From a virus, in IMG/VR virus record IMGVR_UViG_3300025300_000055, positions 1 through 31,919 of that record: 31,919 nucleotides of DNA, one strand, 5' to 3'. Positions within the stretch are counted from its first letter, which is position 1. The number at the start of each line of letters is the position of its first letter. Shown one piece after another: positions 1 through 8,627 of the stretch. The position numbers and the translations under genes were made by a program. A model generated the notes under the pieces. It saw only the letters and a list, made by a program, of their open reading frames with translations. It was not told where the DNA came from and searched no databases.

Positions 1-45
1 ATCACCGGCACTGCCACTCAGACCGTCAGTTACATCCTGACATAG
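1..45 (+). CDS. 3' end of an upstream structural-type protein (partial)
   Basis: An open frame enters from the left edge and ends at TAG 43-45. Its last 14 residues read ITGTATQTVSYILT. The Thr/Ser-rich, beta-like end and the position just before a tail fibre gene suggest a virion protein, but too little is visible to name it. An AGGAGG ribosome site for the next gene begins on the stop codon, so the two genes are probably co-transcribed. Confidence 0.5.
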   Translation: MTGTATQTVSYILT

Positions 46-54
46 GAGGACACA

Positions 55-1932
55 ATGAAATTTCACGATTTTAGTCCGTTCTATAGATCAGGCGAAGGTA
101 TCCGCTCCAAGGTAAGTGGAGATAGGTTGATCGATAACCCGGCTGTGGCTGATGCACAGGGTGGGGCTAGTTTCCATCTTAATGGCACGACTGATTGGGT
201 CAAGCTCGATACGACGATGAAGTTGAATGACCAGATGTCGTATGAGATGGTGATTAAGAAAGATTCTGACCTTTCTTCTACAGCTGGTGCAGTTTTCAAT
301 CATGGGCAAGATGCTAGTAATGATGCTAGACGGTTTATTTGGTTAGAGAAGACTGGTACCTATGGTGGCATACGTAGTTATAAGACAGTTAGTGGTTCAG
401 GGGCAAACTTTAGCACCACCGTACCCGCTGACTATTTTAGTCGTGATAGGCATATTGTGTATGTCGATGATGGTACTGCTATCAAGATATATGGGGATGG
501 GGTGGAACTCGTAACAACAGTGGCAACTGGTAGTTACCCGACCCTATCAGGCACAAGTGTTGCCCAGTTCGATATTCAGTTGGGTGGGCGGTATACAGGG
601 AATGGGGATAGCAATCAGACCGCTATTGCAAGTTTCTTTGACGGTTCCATCTCAAGGTTCAAAGCCCACAACCGTGCCTTATCAGCAGCCGAAGTACGAG
701 CCAGCTACAATGGTCAGGCTGTGCCGTATGAGTACGTTGGTGCGAAGCAGGATGAGTTGGTTACTAATGGGACGTTTGAAACGGATCTGTCAGATTGGAC
801 AGAAGGTTCTGAGATTCCTGCTGCAAGAGTTACCACAAATGCTGCTACGGGTTCGGCTTCGGTTGAGTTTGCCCAATTAGCTGCGGGTGAAAGTCTGGCA
901 GGATCATCAAACAACTGGTTCGGCGATGATTCGGTTTTCTTAAATGATGGCAAGAGGTATAAGGTTACTTTTTCTTGTGCCAGGGCATCAGGTACAGGGG
1001 TGCTTGAGGTCGGTAATGGGTACTGGGGGGCATGTCAGGTAAATGGGGCAACTGCAACTCAAATTAACAACATAGCAGATGCTGCCCTTTGGATTAAAAC
1101 CCCTACAGTTAGCCAGTCTAGTGTTACCCCCAGTGTAGGCTCTTTGGCTTGGATTAAAGTTGACTACGAATTTACGACCCATGTAATAGGTGCTAGTGGT
1201 AGAGATAATCTAAATTTTGCTGTTAATGGCATTGCAACTTGGTACGTTGATGATGTCTCAGTCACCCAAATAGGCTGCGTAGCCGAATATCTGCCCAGCG
1301 GCATCAATGGTAACACCGATGGAACCAACCCGTCATGGGTCGATACGTCAGGGAATAACTTACACGGCACGACATCCACAGCCACAGCGGTCAATCACAC
1401 CACGGGTGCGTTGACGATGGTGGATAACATCGTCATGGCTGATGGTAAGGGTATCGATTTCAGTGCTACGGCTGATGGGACGGGTGCAAGTAGTGTGGCA
1501 GAGGTGCTCTCTGATTATGAGACGGGGAATTGGACACCCGTCTTGTCTGACGCTTCAAGTGCTGGCAACCTGGCAGGGGTAACTGTGGCAGAGGCCAGTT
1601 ATACGAAAATCGGCAGGTTAGTCACAGTCGAAACTGCGTTTCAGATAACAAGTGTTTCTGGTATGACTACGGGTGATCCACTCTATATTCAAGGATTGCC
1701 TTTCCCTAGTAGGGCGGGTGATGACGACTACCGCTCACACGGCATCGTTGGGTACTTTAGCGGCATCTCGTTTGATTCTGGGTTTACTTGGATTGCAACA
1801 CGCATTGAAGGTGATGAGATTAGTTATCTGGTCTTCCAAGAAGCGGGATCGGGAGTGGCTTCTAATAAAATACTCGTTAGTCAGATTGTAGGTACTCCGT
1901 ATATTCAACTTTCTCATACCTACCAGGCTTAA
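55..1932 (+). CDS. Tail fibre / receptor-binding protein with LamG-like and CBM-like domains
   Basis: This 625-residue protein is probably the distal adhesin that binds the host surface. Residues of about 35-215 resemble a LamG/concanavalin-type jelly roll and end in the usual SAAEVRASYNG element. Residues of about 233-405 open with LVTNGTFETDLSDW, the typical start of a CBM4/9-like carbohydrate-binding module. From about residue 488 the YETGNWTP motif marks the C-terminal domain found in many phage tail fibres. The start is fixed by an AGGAGG ribosome site 4-9 bases upstream. No catalytic depolymerase motif was recognised, so binding rather than sugar cleavage is the safer reading. The fibre lies upstream of the packaging genes, which fits a circularly permuted or circular map. 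Confidence 0.8.
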   Translation: MKFHDFSPFYRSGEGIRSKVSGDRLIDNPAVADAQGGASFHLNGTTDWVKLDTTMKLNDQMSYEMVIKKDSDLSSTAGAVFNHGQDASNDARRFIWLEKTGTYGGIRSYKTVSGSGANFSTTVPADYFSRDRHIVYVDDGTAIKIYGDGVELVTTVATGSYPTLSGTSVAQFDIQLGGRYTGNGDSNQTAIASFFDGSISRFKAHNRALSAAEVRASYNGQAVPYEYVGAKQDELVTNGTFETDLSDWTEGSEIPAARVTTNAATGSASVEFAQLAAGESLAGSSNNWFGDDSVFLNDGKRYKVTFSCARASGTGVLEVGNGYWGACQVNGATATQINNIADAALWIKTPTVSQSSVTPSVGSLAWIKVDYEFTTHVIGASGRDNLNFAVNGIATWYVDDVSVTQIGCVAEYLPSGINGNTDGTNPSWVDTSGNNLHGTTSTATAVNHTTGALTMVDNIVMADGKGIDFSATADGTGASSVAEVLSDYETGNWTPVLSDASSAGNLAGVTVAEASYTKIGRLVTVETAFQITSVSGMTTGDPLYIQGLPFPSRAGDDDYRSHGIVGYFSGISFDSGFTWIATRIEGDEISYLVFQEAGSGVASNKILVSQIVGTPYIQLSHTYQA

Positions 1933-1947
1933 CAAGGGGCATAAATT

Positions 1948-2349
1948 ATGGCAACAACAATAACTGAAATAGAACAAATCGATGCAATCGAGTGCCTTGA
2001 ATCGGGTGCCATTCAGGTTAAAAAAGGCACCTATTATGAAAAGACCATCAGTGGCGAGACTGGACTAGACGAGGACGGTAACGAGGTGGAGATCCCACCT
2101 GTTACTACCAAGAGTCATGTCGGTAACTGGCGTGGTGTGATCGGTCTACGTGATGAGGCCAGGGCTGCTGAACTGCTGGGTGATAGTGCTAATGTGGCAA
2201 CCGCTCATTGGGCTAACTTCCCAGTACCACTAGAGAAACCTACAGATGACAACACAGTGGATGAGATTAAAGCCTATCTGGATCAGGAGAGTATTAGCTA
2301 CAGTAGTGGTAACACTAAATTGGAACTATTAGCTTTAATCCCGGAATAG
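1948..2349 (+). CDS. Small protein with C-terminal HeH/LEM-like domain
   Basis: This 133-residue acidic protein has a C-terminal segment (103-131) that fits the HeH (helix-extension-helix, SAP/LEM-like) fold: TVDEIKAYLDQ, then SYSSGNTKLELLALI. Such domains are common at the ends of small phage structural or head-completion proteins, where they may contact nucleic acid or other proteins. The N-terminal 100 residues contain an imperfect acidic hairpin-like stretch and are not assignable. The gene sits 15 bases after the fibre gene, and its TAG abuts the next ATG, indicating tight coupling. A virion accessory or head-tail joining role is inferred from position only. Confidence 0.6.
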   Translation: MATTITEIEQIDAIECLESGAIQVKKGTYYEKTISGETGLDEDGNEVEIPPVTTKSHVGNWRGVIGLRDEARAAELLGDSANVATAHWANFPVPLEKPTDDNTVDEIKAYLDQESISYSSGNTKLELLALIPE

Positions 2350-2514
2350 ATGAAACTGTTCGGTAAAAAGAAACCGGATCAACCTAAAGTGAGTCGGGAA
2401 CTGACCAAGCCTCACGTCAACGAGGATGCTGATCTGGTTAAACGTGAGAAACAACAGATTCGAGCTTTCAGTCAGAAGAAATTCTGGTTAAAAACCCAGA
2501 AGTTCGGTTGGTAG
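2350..2514 (+). CDS. Small basic protein of unknown function (54 aa)
   Basis: The ATG immediately follows the TAG of the preceding gene, and the frame runs 54 codons to TAG 2512-2514, overlapping or abutting the TerS start. The product is strongly basic (many Lys, Arg and Gln; it begins MKLFGKKKPDQPK and ends KTQKFGW), soluble, with no membrane segment. It resembles the small Lys-rich open frames often found just before terminase genes, but no family is recognised. The perfectly packed gene spacing on both sides is the main evidence that it is expressed. Confidence 0.55.
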   Translation: MKLFGKKKPDQPKVSRELTKPHVNEDADLVKREKQQIRAFSQKKFWLKTQKFGW

Positions 2515-2516
2515 AT

Positions 2517-3155
2517 ATGGCATTTTGGGATCAGTTGGAAGGTGAGACAGCTACAGCTTTTCGAGCCTTCTGTGCTTATCGTGACATGGGATTGGATCGG
2601 ACCCAACGCCAAGCCTGGGAAATGTTACAGCGGGCGGATGGTAAACAGACCAAATCGATGAACCCACGCTGGAAAGAGTGGCGTAAAAATTATCGATGGG
2701 ATGATAGGTCTGAAGCTTTCGATGCTTATCAGGATAGTATCTTTCAGAAACGATTGATCGATACTAACATGAAATCTCGACAGAAGATGATTCGCAGTGC
2801 TCAGACCCTGCAGGAGTTCGCCGTTCAAGTTATCCATAAATCCGACATCGAGGAGATGGATAGTGACGAAGCCCGTAAACACCTCAAGACAGCGGTAACA
2901 GCTTTGAAAGACGGCATACAGTTAGAGATGTCGTTACTAGGAATTAAGACAGAACCTGGGTTCACACCCAGCTCATCGGCGCACAATGGACAACAAATCG
3001 ATATTAACATCCTTATTGACCAGTTTAGAACCTTCGGAACTCGATTGGCTTCAACAGACCTCCCAAGTGTTGTATCAGAGCAACCCCAAGCTCTTAATAG
3101 CGGGGTTGACGGAAATGATCAACAGCATGGCCGGGTTGCTGAAGATTCACGATAA
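2517..3155 (+). CDS. terS: Terminase small subunit (DNA recognition)
   Basis: This is the likely small terminase subunit, which binds phage DNA at the packaging site and recruits the large subunit. The N-terminal 70 residues have the small-terminase-type pattern FRAFCAYRDMGLDRTQRQAW, then W..WRKNYRWDDRSEAFDAY. This reads as an HTH-like DNA-binding module followed by a long helical region (about 75-150) suited to ring assembly. The gene directly precedes the large subunit. ATG 2517 is chosen; TTG 2508 in the same frame would add three residues. The last 170 bases overlap the large-subunit frame, and the C-terminal tail from about residue 160 is low in recognisable structure and Gln/Ser rich. 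Confidence 0.75.
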   Translation: MAFWDQLEGETATAFRAFCAYRDMGLDRTQRQAWEMLQRADGKQTKSMNPRWKEWRKNYRWDDRSEAFDAYQDSIFQKRLIDTNMKSRQKMIRSAQTLQEFAVQVIHKSDIEEMDSDEARKHLKTAVTALKDGIQLEMSLLGIKTEPGFTPSSSAHNGQQIDINILIDQFRTFGTRLASTDLPSVVSEQPQALNSGVDGNDQQHGRVAEDSR

Positions 3156-4788
3156 GTTCCGTCAGTTACGGCCGCTGATCCCCAATAACACCCAGTTAAA
3201 GATCTTGGAAACGGTCTTTAAGATGGAGTCGGAAGGGAAACCGATCAGGATCATAGCTCTAAAAGGTCGACAACAGGGGTCCAGCACCGGTATCGGCGCT
3301 TACTGTTTCTTACGGGCTTTATGTGAAGCTAACACTAACGCTCTGATAATCACTGAGGAGAAGGGTGGATCGGCTAAGAATATCTTCCAGATGTACAAGA
3401 CATTTGCTGATAACTTACCCGACATGGGCGTAAAGCGTGAGTTTACAAGAGAGAACACCTTTATGAAGTTCGCCACCCCGCTCAACAGTCAGATACGGGT
3501 TGAGGGTGGAACTATCACTAGCTTTACATTCCAGGTGGTCCACTTATCAGAAGCCGCTTTCTTCCGTAACCTACGAGAAACTATCAGCATGTTGTACCAG
3601 ACGGTTCCTGACACTGATAGTGCTATCTTCTTGGAATCCACAGCTAACCGACATGGTGACGATTTCTATCAAGAATGGATCAGAGCTGTTAATGGAAAAT
3701 CGGACTTTTTCCCCTTATTTATTCCCTGGTTCACCCACGAAGAATATCAACGAGACTTCGATTCCGATCTAACTAAAGAACAACTAGGTAACAGTTTGGG
3801 TAACGCCGAGGGTGACGAATATGGCAACGAACAACAGTTGGTCGAAGCCCATCCAGAGTTGACCTTAGAGAAAATCAACTGGAGACGGCACGCTATTCGC
3901 AACCGATGCGCTGGCTCGATACATGAGTTTGATCGACAGTATCCAGTTAGTTGGGAAGTAGCCTTCAGGACTCAAGTAGCATCGATATTCGATCTCAACC
4001 GGATAGGTCAACTGAAAAGTAAAGCCCCAAGAGTTAAGAAGGGTCACTTTAATGAGACACCGCGTGGTGTAGAGTTCCGACCGATGGGTGTAGCTGTCTC
4101 TAAAGTTTATCGCTTCCCAGACGAAGCCTACAAATCGGGTTACATTATCGGGGCTGATGTGGCTGAGGGGTTAGATACTGGCGATTATAGTTGTGCCGTG
4201 GTAATGAAACGGTTACCGATGGAAGTGGTCTGTGTTATCCGAGCCGGTAAGGGTGAACAACTATCTCTCGATTATTTCGCTGATCAGATTAAGTGGGCAG
4301 CTAAATATTATGATAACGCTTCCATCTGTGTGGAGAGTAATGCTGATGGTAGTGCGGTCAACCTCCTACTATCGGAACGTGGAGCAGGTAATTTGTTACG
4401 AGAACGAGACATCCAGATCAGTGATTCGTCTCGATTTGGTTGGCGTAACACCTCATCCACCCGTCGGTTAGGGGTGGCCTTGTTACAGACCTACTTTAAT
4501 AAGGGTGAGTTCCTGGTCTATGATGACCAGATATTGCAAGAACTGAACAACTTTGTTACCGTCAATGGCAAACCTCAAGCTGTTAAGAAGGGTCAACGGA
4601 GAAAACCGGGTGAGGATGATCAGGGTTGGTTTGATGATGGGGTCTTCGCTTGTATCTCAGCTCTGTTAGCTCACGAAGGGTTGCCAGCACCCAAACCTAG
4701 CAGATGGGTCGAGAAAAAAGAACGATTGATAGAAGAACGTAGGTGGGAGGAGGATCGTAAACCGAAATCGGTATGGGATTATGTCTGA
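2986..4788 (+). CDS. terL: Terminase large subunit (packaging ATPase and nuclease)
   Basis: This is the motor that cuts concatemeric DNA and pumps it through the portal. The ATPase domain shows a TerL-type Walker A, KGRQQGSST (93-101), and a Walker B/catalytic Glu region, VVHLSEAAFF (184-193, Glu189). The RNase-H-like nuclease domain begins around IIGADVAEG (Asp391), with a second acidic site at CVESN (Glu450) and a third at WFDDG (Asp550/551). At 600 residues it has the usual full length. The start at 2986 overlaps terS by 170 bases; ATG 3115 or 3127 in the same frame would cut the overlap to 41 or 29 bases. The stop overlaps the portal start by 8 bases, implying coupled translation. Confidence 0.93.
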   Translation: MDNKSILTSLLTSLEPSELDWLQQTSQVLYQSNPKLLIAGLTEMINSMAGLLKIHDKFRQLRPLIPNNTQLKILETVFKMESEGKPIRIIALKGRQQGSSTGIGAYCFLRALCEANTNALIITEEKGGSAKNIFQMYKTFADNLPDMGVKREFTRENTFMKFATPLNSQIRVEGGTITSFTFQVVHLSEAAFFRNLRETISMLYQTVPDTDSAIFLESTANRHGDDFYQEWIRAVNGKSDFFPLFIPWFTHEEYQRDFDSDLTKEQLGNSLGNAEGDEYGNEQQLVEAHPELTLEKINWRRHAIRNRCAGSIHEFDRQYPVSWEVAFRTQVASIFDLNRIGQLKSKAPRVKKGHFNETPRGVEFRPMGVAVSKVYRFPDEAYKSGYIIGADVAEGLDTGDYSCAVVMKRLPMEVVCVIRAGKGEQLSLDYFADQIKWAAKYYDNASICVESNADGSAVNLLLSERGAGNLLRERDIQISDSSRFGWRNTSSTRRLGVALLQTYFNKGEFLVYDDQILQELNNFVTVNGKPQAVKKGQRRKPGEDDQGWFDDGVFACISALLAHEGLPAPKPSRWVEKKERLIEERRWEEDRKPKSVWDYV

Positions 4789-6604
4789 TAAAATAGAAAG
4801 TTTTGAACTGATCAACGACGAAGACGACTTACTCCAATCTATCAAAGCTATGCGGGCTGAAGCTGAAGACGCTATCAGTCAACGTATTAAGGTGGCTCGG
4901 AAATCCTGGCTGTATCTGTTGGGTAGTCAATACCTGATCGAAGAAGGTGAAGCACTGGTCGATGCTGAAGTGCCGAGCTGGAAGTTCAGGTTGACCCGTA
5001 ACATCGTGGCACCGGTGGTGGATACATTAGCCCCCATTCTATCCCAAGCTCGACCTAAATACTTTATTCGAGCTGATTTCCCTGATATGGAAGCTGTTAT
5101 CTCAGATAACGATATAGGGATGCCGATCCCGACGGGGATGACTGATAAAGAGTTAGCTGAGAAGTTGGAGACCATCCTAGATGCTACGCACCAACGACGA
5201 GGTGAAGGTTTAGAGATCAGTAAGCTGTTAATGGATGTGTTGGTCAACGGGACCGGGTTTCGTAAAGTCCATTATTGCCCCTATATGCAAGAGATCAAGC
5301 TACCTATTATCCCGATGGAAGATGTACTGGTCGACCCGATGGGTACTAGATTGGACTTCCAAGACTCCAAGTATGTGATTGTACGGACCTATCTGGATGC
5401 GGCTGACATCGAACACCTGTACGGAGTCAAGGAATCCGATTACGCTGATGGGTCTGATGCCGATCAATCGGCTGATCATAGTGTTAAGAGCGGTCGTGGA
5501 TTCTTGCGACGGGTACGGAACTATTTCAAAGCACCACGCGGAGAACTTACCACTGAAACCCGATATGAGCGTAACAGGTATCCGGTCCTAGAGGTCTATT
5601 TCGACGCTGATCACGGGATTTCGGAAGCGTTTGATTATCGTTACGATGAGGAACGCCAACAAGCTAACCGATCCAGAGTAGTGGTATGTATCAATGAACA
5701 AAAGATAGTCTACGATCAACCCAACCCATATTGGCATAACGAGTTCCCTATTATCGGTTATACCTCATCACCGTTACCTCACGTATTTCACGGCCGATCT
5801 GAAGTAGAACCACTGTTATCGATACAAGACGGGACCAACATTCTCTATAACACTGTTATCGCTAACGCTTTACTGATGTCCAATTCACAATGGTTAATCG
5901 AGGACGGATCAGTCGATTATGGTGACTTAACTAACCAACCCGGTCTGATTGTACCGGTGGAAGATATAGGTAAAGTGCAACGAATCCCACCAGCACCCAT
6001 TCCAGGGGATGTCTTGGGATTAGTCAAAGAGTTGGAACAGACAGCTCAGGAACAGGTGGCCGGTGTCAGTCCTGTTTTACAAGGTCAAGCACCCGGCTCC
6101 AACGTTTCGGGTAAGATGGTCAGTCTCCTGACCGGTAACGCTTACAACCGTCAAGTACCCAAGATCCAGAGTCTGGACGTATCCTATCGTCGCCAAGCTA
6201 GAGTGGAAGTCAGCCTGTTACAACAGTATAAAGAGTTTGATGATCCCAGAGAGACGCGAACTTATGATCAGGGTGAAAACCTGTTATTCAATGAAGCCAT
6301 GCGAGAACTGTTATATAGCGTGGAAATCGAATCTAAGGCCGATGCGCCTTTGAATATGACCGACCGTATCAATTACGCTTTTGCTATGGTCCAATCTGGT
6401 GTCTTTGATGTTAAAGAATTTATCAGATACACCGGTGTCGAACTTTCTGAAGAACGGCGAGCTGAGATCTTTGATGTCATGGATCAGGCTCAAGTTCTTC
6501 AACAACAATTGGCCAACAACCCAGAGTTAGGACTGTCGGCAGACAATAATCCTGCACAACCTGGACTGGCCGAACCCAATGTAGCTAATCAGTTAGGAGT
6601 ATAA
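4781..6604 (+). CDS. Portal protein, P22-like
   Basis: This 607-residue protein fits the portal, the dodecameric ring at the capsid vertex that forms the DNA channel and docks the terminase and the adaptor. Its position directly after TerL, its length and its internal pattern match P22-type portals. It has a helical N-terminus (AEAEDAISQRIKVARKSWLY), a central region with P(L/I)PHVFHGRSEVEPLLSIQD, and a conserved QEQVAGVSPVLQGQ...NVSGKMVSLL segment near residues 420-450 followed by long helices. The C-terminus (from about 560) is Gln/Asn rich and probably flexible. It overlaps terL by 8 bases (ATG inside the TerL end) and leaves 6 bases before the scaffold gene. Confidence 0.88.
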   Translation: MSDKIESFELINDEDDLLQSIKAMRAEAEDAISQRIKVARKSWLYLLGSQYLIEEGEALVDAEVPSWKFRLTRNIVAPVVDTLAPILSQARPKYFIRADFPDMEAVISDNDIGMPIPTGMTDKELAEKLETILDATHQRRGEGLEISKLLMDVLVNGTGFRKVHYCPYMQEIKLPIIPMEDVLVDPMGTRLDFQDSKYVIVRTYLDAADIEHLYGVKESDYADGSDADQSADHSVKSGRGFLRRVRNYFKAPRGELTTETRYERNRYPVLEVYFDADHGISEAFDYRYDEERQQANRSRVVVCINEQKIVYDQPNPYWHNEFPIIGYTSSPLPHVFHGRSEVEPLLSIQDGTNILYNTVIANALLMSNSQWLIEDGSVDYGDLTNQPGLIVPVEDIGKVQRIPPAPIPGDVLGLVKELEQTAQEQVAGVSPVLQGQAPGSNVSGKMVSLLTGNAYNRQVPKIQSLDVSYRRQARVEVSLLQQYKEFDDPRETRTYDQGENLLFNEAMRELLYSVEIESKADAPLNMTDRINYAFAMVQSGVFDVKEFIRYTGVELSEERRAEIFDVMDQAQVLQQQLANNPELGLSADNNPAQPGLAEPNVANQLGV

Positions 6605-6610
6605 GAAGCT

Positions 6611-7282
6611 ATGAACGAGCAGCCCATCGAAACAACTCCCCAAGAGGGAACCACTGTTACCGAGGACTCGTCTGAACCCGTTGACCCGATTGAAGCCGAA
6701 CTCTCGACCCTACGTGAGAAAATGGATAGCGAAAGATTAACAGCTAAACAGAAGATCACCGAAATGGGTCAGGATCGAGCCGATCTAAAAGCCCAGTTGG
6801 AATCCCAACAAGCTGAGATCGATAACTTGAGACGAGGCGGTTACGCGGACAATCAACCCCAAGAAGAAGATGTATATCAGCGGGCAGTGCGGGAAATGGC
6901 GCACGAAATTGTTGACCTAAAAACTCAACAAGCTCAACGCGACGAAGCACAAGCCGTTGATTCCAGAATCACAAAACTGCAACAACAGTTTGGGGTTAGT
7001 GTTGAAGACGCTCAGTTAATTCACGATTACAACATCCAAGGCGATTTTGAAAGCGCTTATAAGGTGGCTAATCTGAACTCGCAGCGTAATCAGAAAAAAC
7101 AGAATCAAGCCCAACAGAGAGCCTCAGCCGGTGAACCATTACCTCAAGCCAGATCCAATACATCGTCACCACCGCAAGTGAGTGAAGGTGATATGGTAGA
7201 AAGGCTAGAGAAGATGAGTCCCACCGAGAGAGCTTCTGCTGTGGCTGCTAATCCGGACCTATTGCAGTATCTCGGGCGATAG
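6611..7282 (+). CDS. Capsid scaffolding protein
   Basis: The 223-residue product sits between portal and coat, the invariant place of the scaffold gene. It has the expected composition: an acidic N-terminal arm (1-30), a long Gln/Glu/Lys-rich coiled coil (about 30-75 and 90-125), then a Gln/Asn-rich basic linker and a short helical C-terminus (VERLEKMSPTERASAVAANP). Scaffold proteins co-assemble with coat subunits in the procapsid and leave before DNA entry. No protease domain is visible, so exit without cleavage, as in P22, is likelier. Identification rests on position and composition rather than on a sequence motif. Confidence 0.75.
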   Translation: MNEQPIETTPQEGTTVTEDSSEPVDPIEAELSTLREKMDSERLTAKQKITEMGQDRADLKAQLESQQAEIDNLRRGGYADNQPQEEDVYQRAVREMAHEIVDLKTQQAQRDEAQAVDSRITKLQQQFGVSVEDAQLIHDYNIQGDFESAYKVANLNSQRNQKKQNQAQQRASAGEPLPQARSNTSSPPQVSEGDMVERLEKMSPTERASAVAANPDLLQYLGR

Positions 7283-7318
7283 GGTCAATAATACCCTACG
7301 CCATTGGGGGATTTTACA

Positions 7319-8572
7319 ATGGCCGCAGTCGGTGGCGCATCAACTACTATTCTCGAACAGATCGAGATGGCAACTTTGCCATCTCAACAGGGGCTGAACA
7401 CAGCTCTACTTTCTAAAACCAGCCCGTTATTACGGGTACTACAAGAGAATGCCAAGGAAGATACTGGCAACTCGATTCGGGCCCAAGTCCGATATAACAG
7501 GAATAAACACCAATGGTACTACGGGTCCGAGCAATTAACAGCTTGGAGAACCGATGCGACCACTGACGCTACTGACGATGTTGGTGGTGCCGGTGCGACT
7601 ACCGGAGCCGGTGGTCAGTTCGCTCAGGTTGAGTATCAATGGAAAAACCTAGCTGTTAATGTTCGTATCACAGAAGATATGTTGGTGGAGAATAGTGCGC
7701 TCAACATCAACGACCTTCTTAACATAGAATCGATCGATTCTATACCGGAGAGAGACCGTAAGACAATCTTCAACATCTTCGCTCGTGAAACCGAGTTGAT
7801 GGCTGATGATATGTCTAATGCTCAAGCCTACGCTTTAGCCAACCAGGAAACTGGTGGGTCTGGTGGTTTGACTAACGGTGGTAACGATCACGACGCAACT
7901 GGAGGTATTCACAGTATCTTTAGTGTGTTGGATAGTAACGATCTGGGCGGGTTCTCTCGTACAGCTTTGGGTACTTTCCAAGATCAAGCCGGAGCTGAAG
8001 ACCTGGGCTTGTTGTCAGGTTACTTTAACACCCATAACACTTCAGGGTCCGATCCAGCCGACTTCACCACTAGTAATAAATGGCAAGCCAAGACCGTCAA
8101 TGTCGAAACGGTTGAGGATGCTGGTGGAGCTCAACATAACCTAACCAAAGAACTGTTAGGGTTGGCTCTACACGATTGCGCTCAGGGTGGTATCGATGCG
8201 GTAGATTACGTTTTCTGTAATCCTCGTATTTATGTAGCCTTGGAAATGTTACTGGAAGGTCAAGTCCAACGTGACGACACCATGTCGAATATTGGGTTCT
8301 TGCAGAACATGACCTGGAACTCCTTCGGCACTACCATTATGGCTGACCCGTTCATTCCGACCGGTTCAGTGATCGGTATTAATACCAACCACACCTATTT
8401 AGTGAACCATGAAGCACTAAACTCCCAGTTTAGTGGGTTCAAAACTCATCCTGATCGAGCGGTGATTGAAGGTCAACTCAAGACCAAATCCCAACTAGTT
8501 TGTGATGACAGAGCCAAAAACTTCTGGATCTATTTAGGTGCTACTCCTCAAGTGGGTGGTACGTCCGTCTAA
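7319..8572 (+). CDS. Major capsid (coat) protein
   Basis: This 417-residue protein is the expected coat subunit by position (scaffold, then coat, then adaptor), length and composition. The start is ATG 7319, preceded by a GGGGGAT ribosome site; an upstream in-frame TTG at 7304 overlaps that site and is unlikely. The N-terminal part (GLNTALLSKTSPLLRVLQEN) is typical of the N-arm of HK97-fold coat proteins. A Gly-rich loop near 85-100 (VGGAGATTGAGG) and another near 185 (TGGSGGLTNGG) look like surface loops. The HK97 fold is inferred from context. A strong hairpin follows the gene, as is common after coat genes, where it tunes downstream expression. Confidence 0.85.
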   Translation: MAAVGGASTTILEQIEMATLPSQQGLNTALLSKTSPLLRVLQENAKEDTGNSIRAQVRYNRNKHQWYYGSEQLTAWRTDATTDATDDVGGAGATTGAGGQFAQVEYQWKNLAVNVRITEDMLVENSALNINDLLNIESIDSIPERDRKTIFNIFARETELMADDMSNAQAYALANQETGGSGGLTNGGNDHDATGGIHSIFSVLDSNDLGGFSRTALGTFQDQAGAEDLGLLSGYFNTHNTSGSDPADFTTSNKWQAKTVNVETVEDAGGAQHNLTKELLGLALHDCAQGGIDAVDYVFCNPRIYVALEMLLEGQVQRDDTMSNIGFLQNMTWNSFGTTIMADPFIPTGSVIGINTNHTYLVNHEALNSQFSGFKTHPDRAVIEGQLKTKSQLVCDDRAKNFWIYLGATPQVGGTSV

Positions 8573-8583
8573 CCTTTACTGAT

Positions 8584-8609
8584 GAGTGGGGTGTTAATTC
8601 GCCTCACTC
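8584..8609 (+). terminator. Hairpin after the coat gene (attenuator or processing site)
   Basis: GAGTGGGGTG (8584-8593) pairs with CGCCTCACTC (8600-8609) over 10 bp, two of them G-U pairs, around a 6-base loop TTAATT. No T-run follows, so this is not a full intrinsic terminator. It may be a partial terminator or an mRNA-stabilising stem that separates high coat expression from the adaptor gene. It lies in the only sizeable intergenic gap of the virion operon. Confidence 0.55.
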
Positions 8610-8627
8610 TCACTATTCTAAAACACA

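Noticed and set aside
55-1932. Depolymerase or endosialidase activity in the tail fibre
   Set aside because: Only binding-type (LamG-like, CBM-like) and terminal domains are visible; no catalytic pattern was found.
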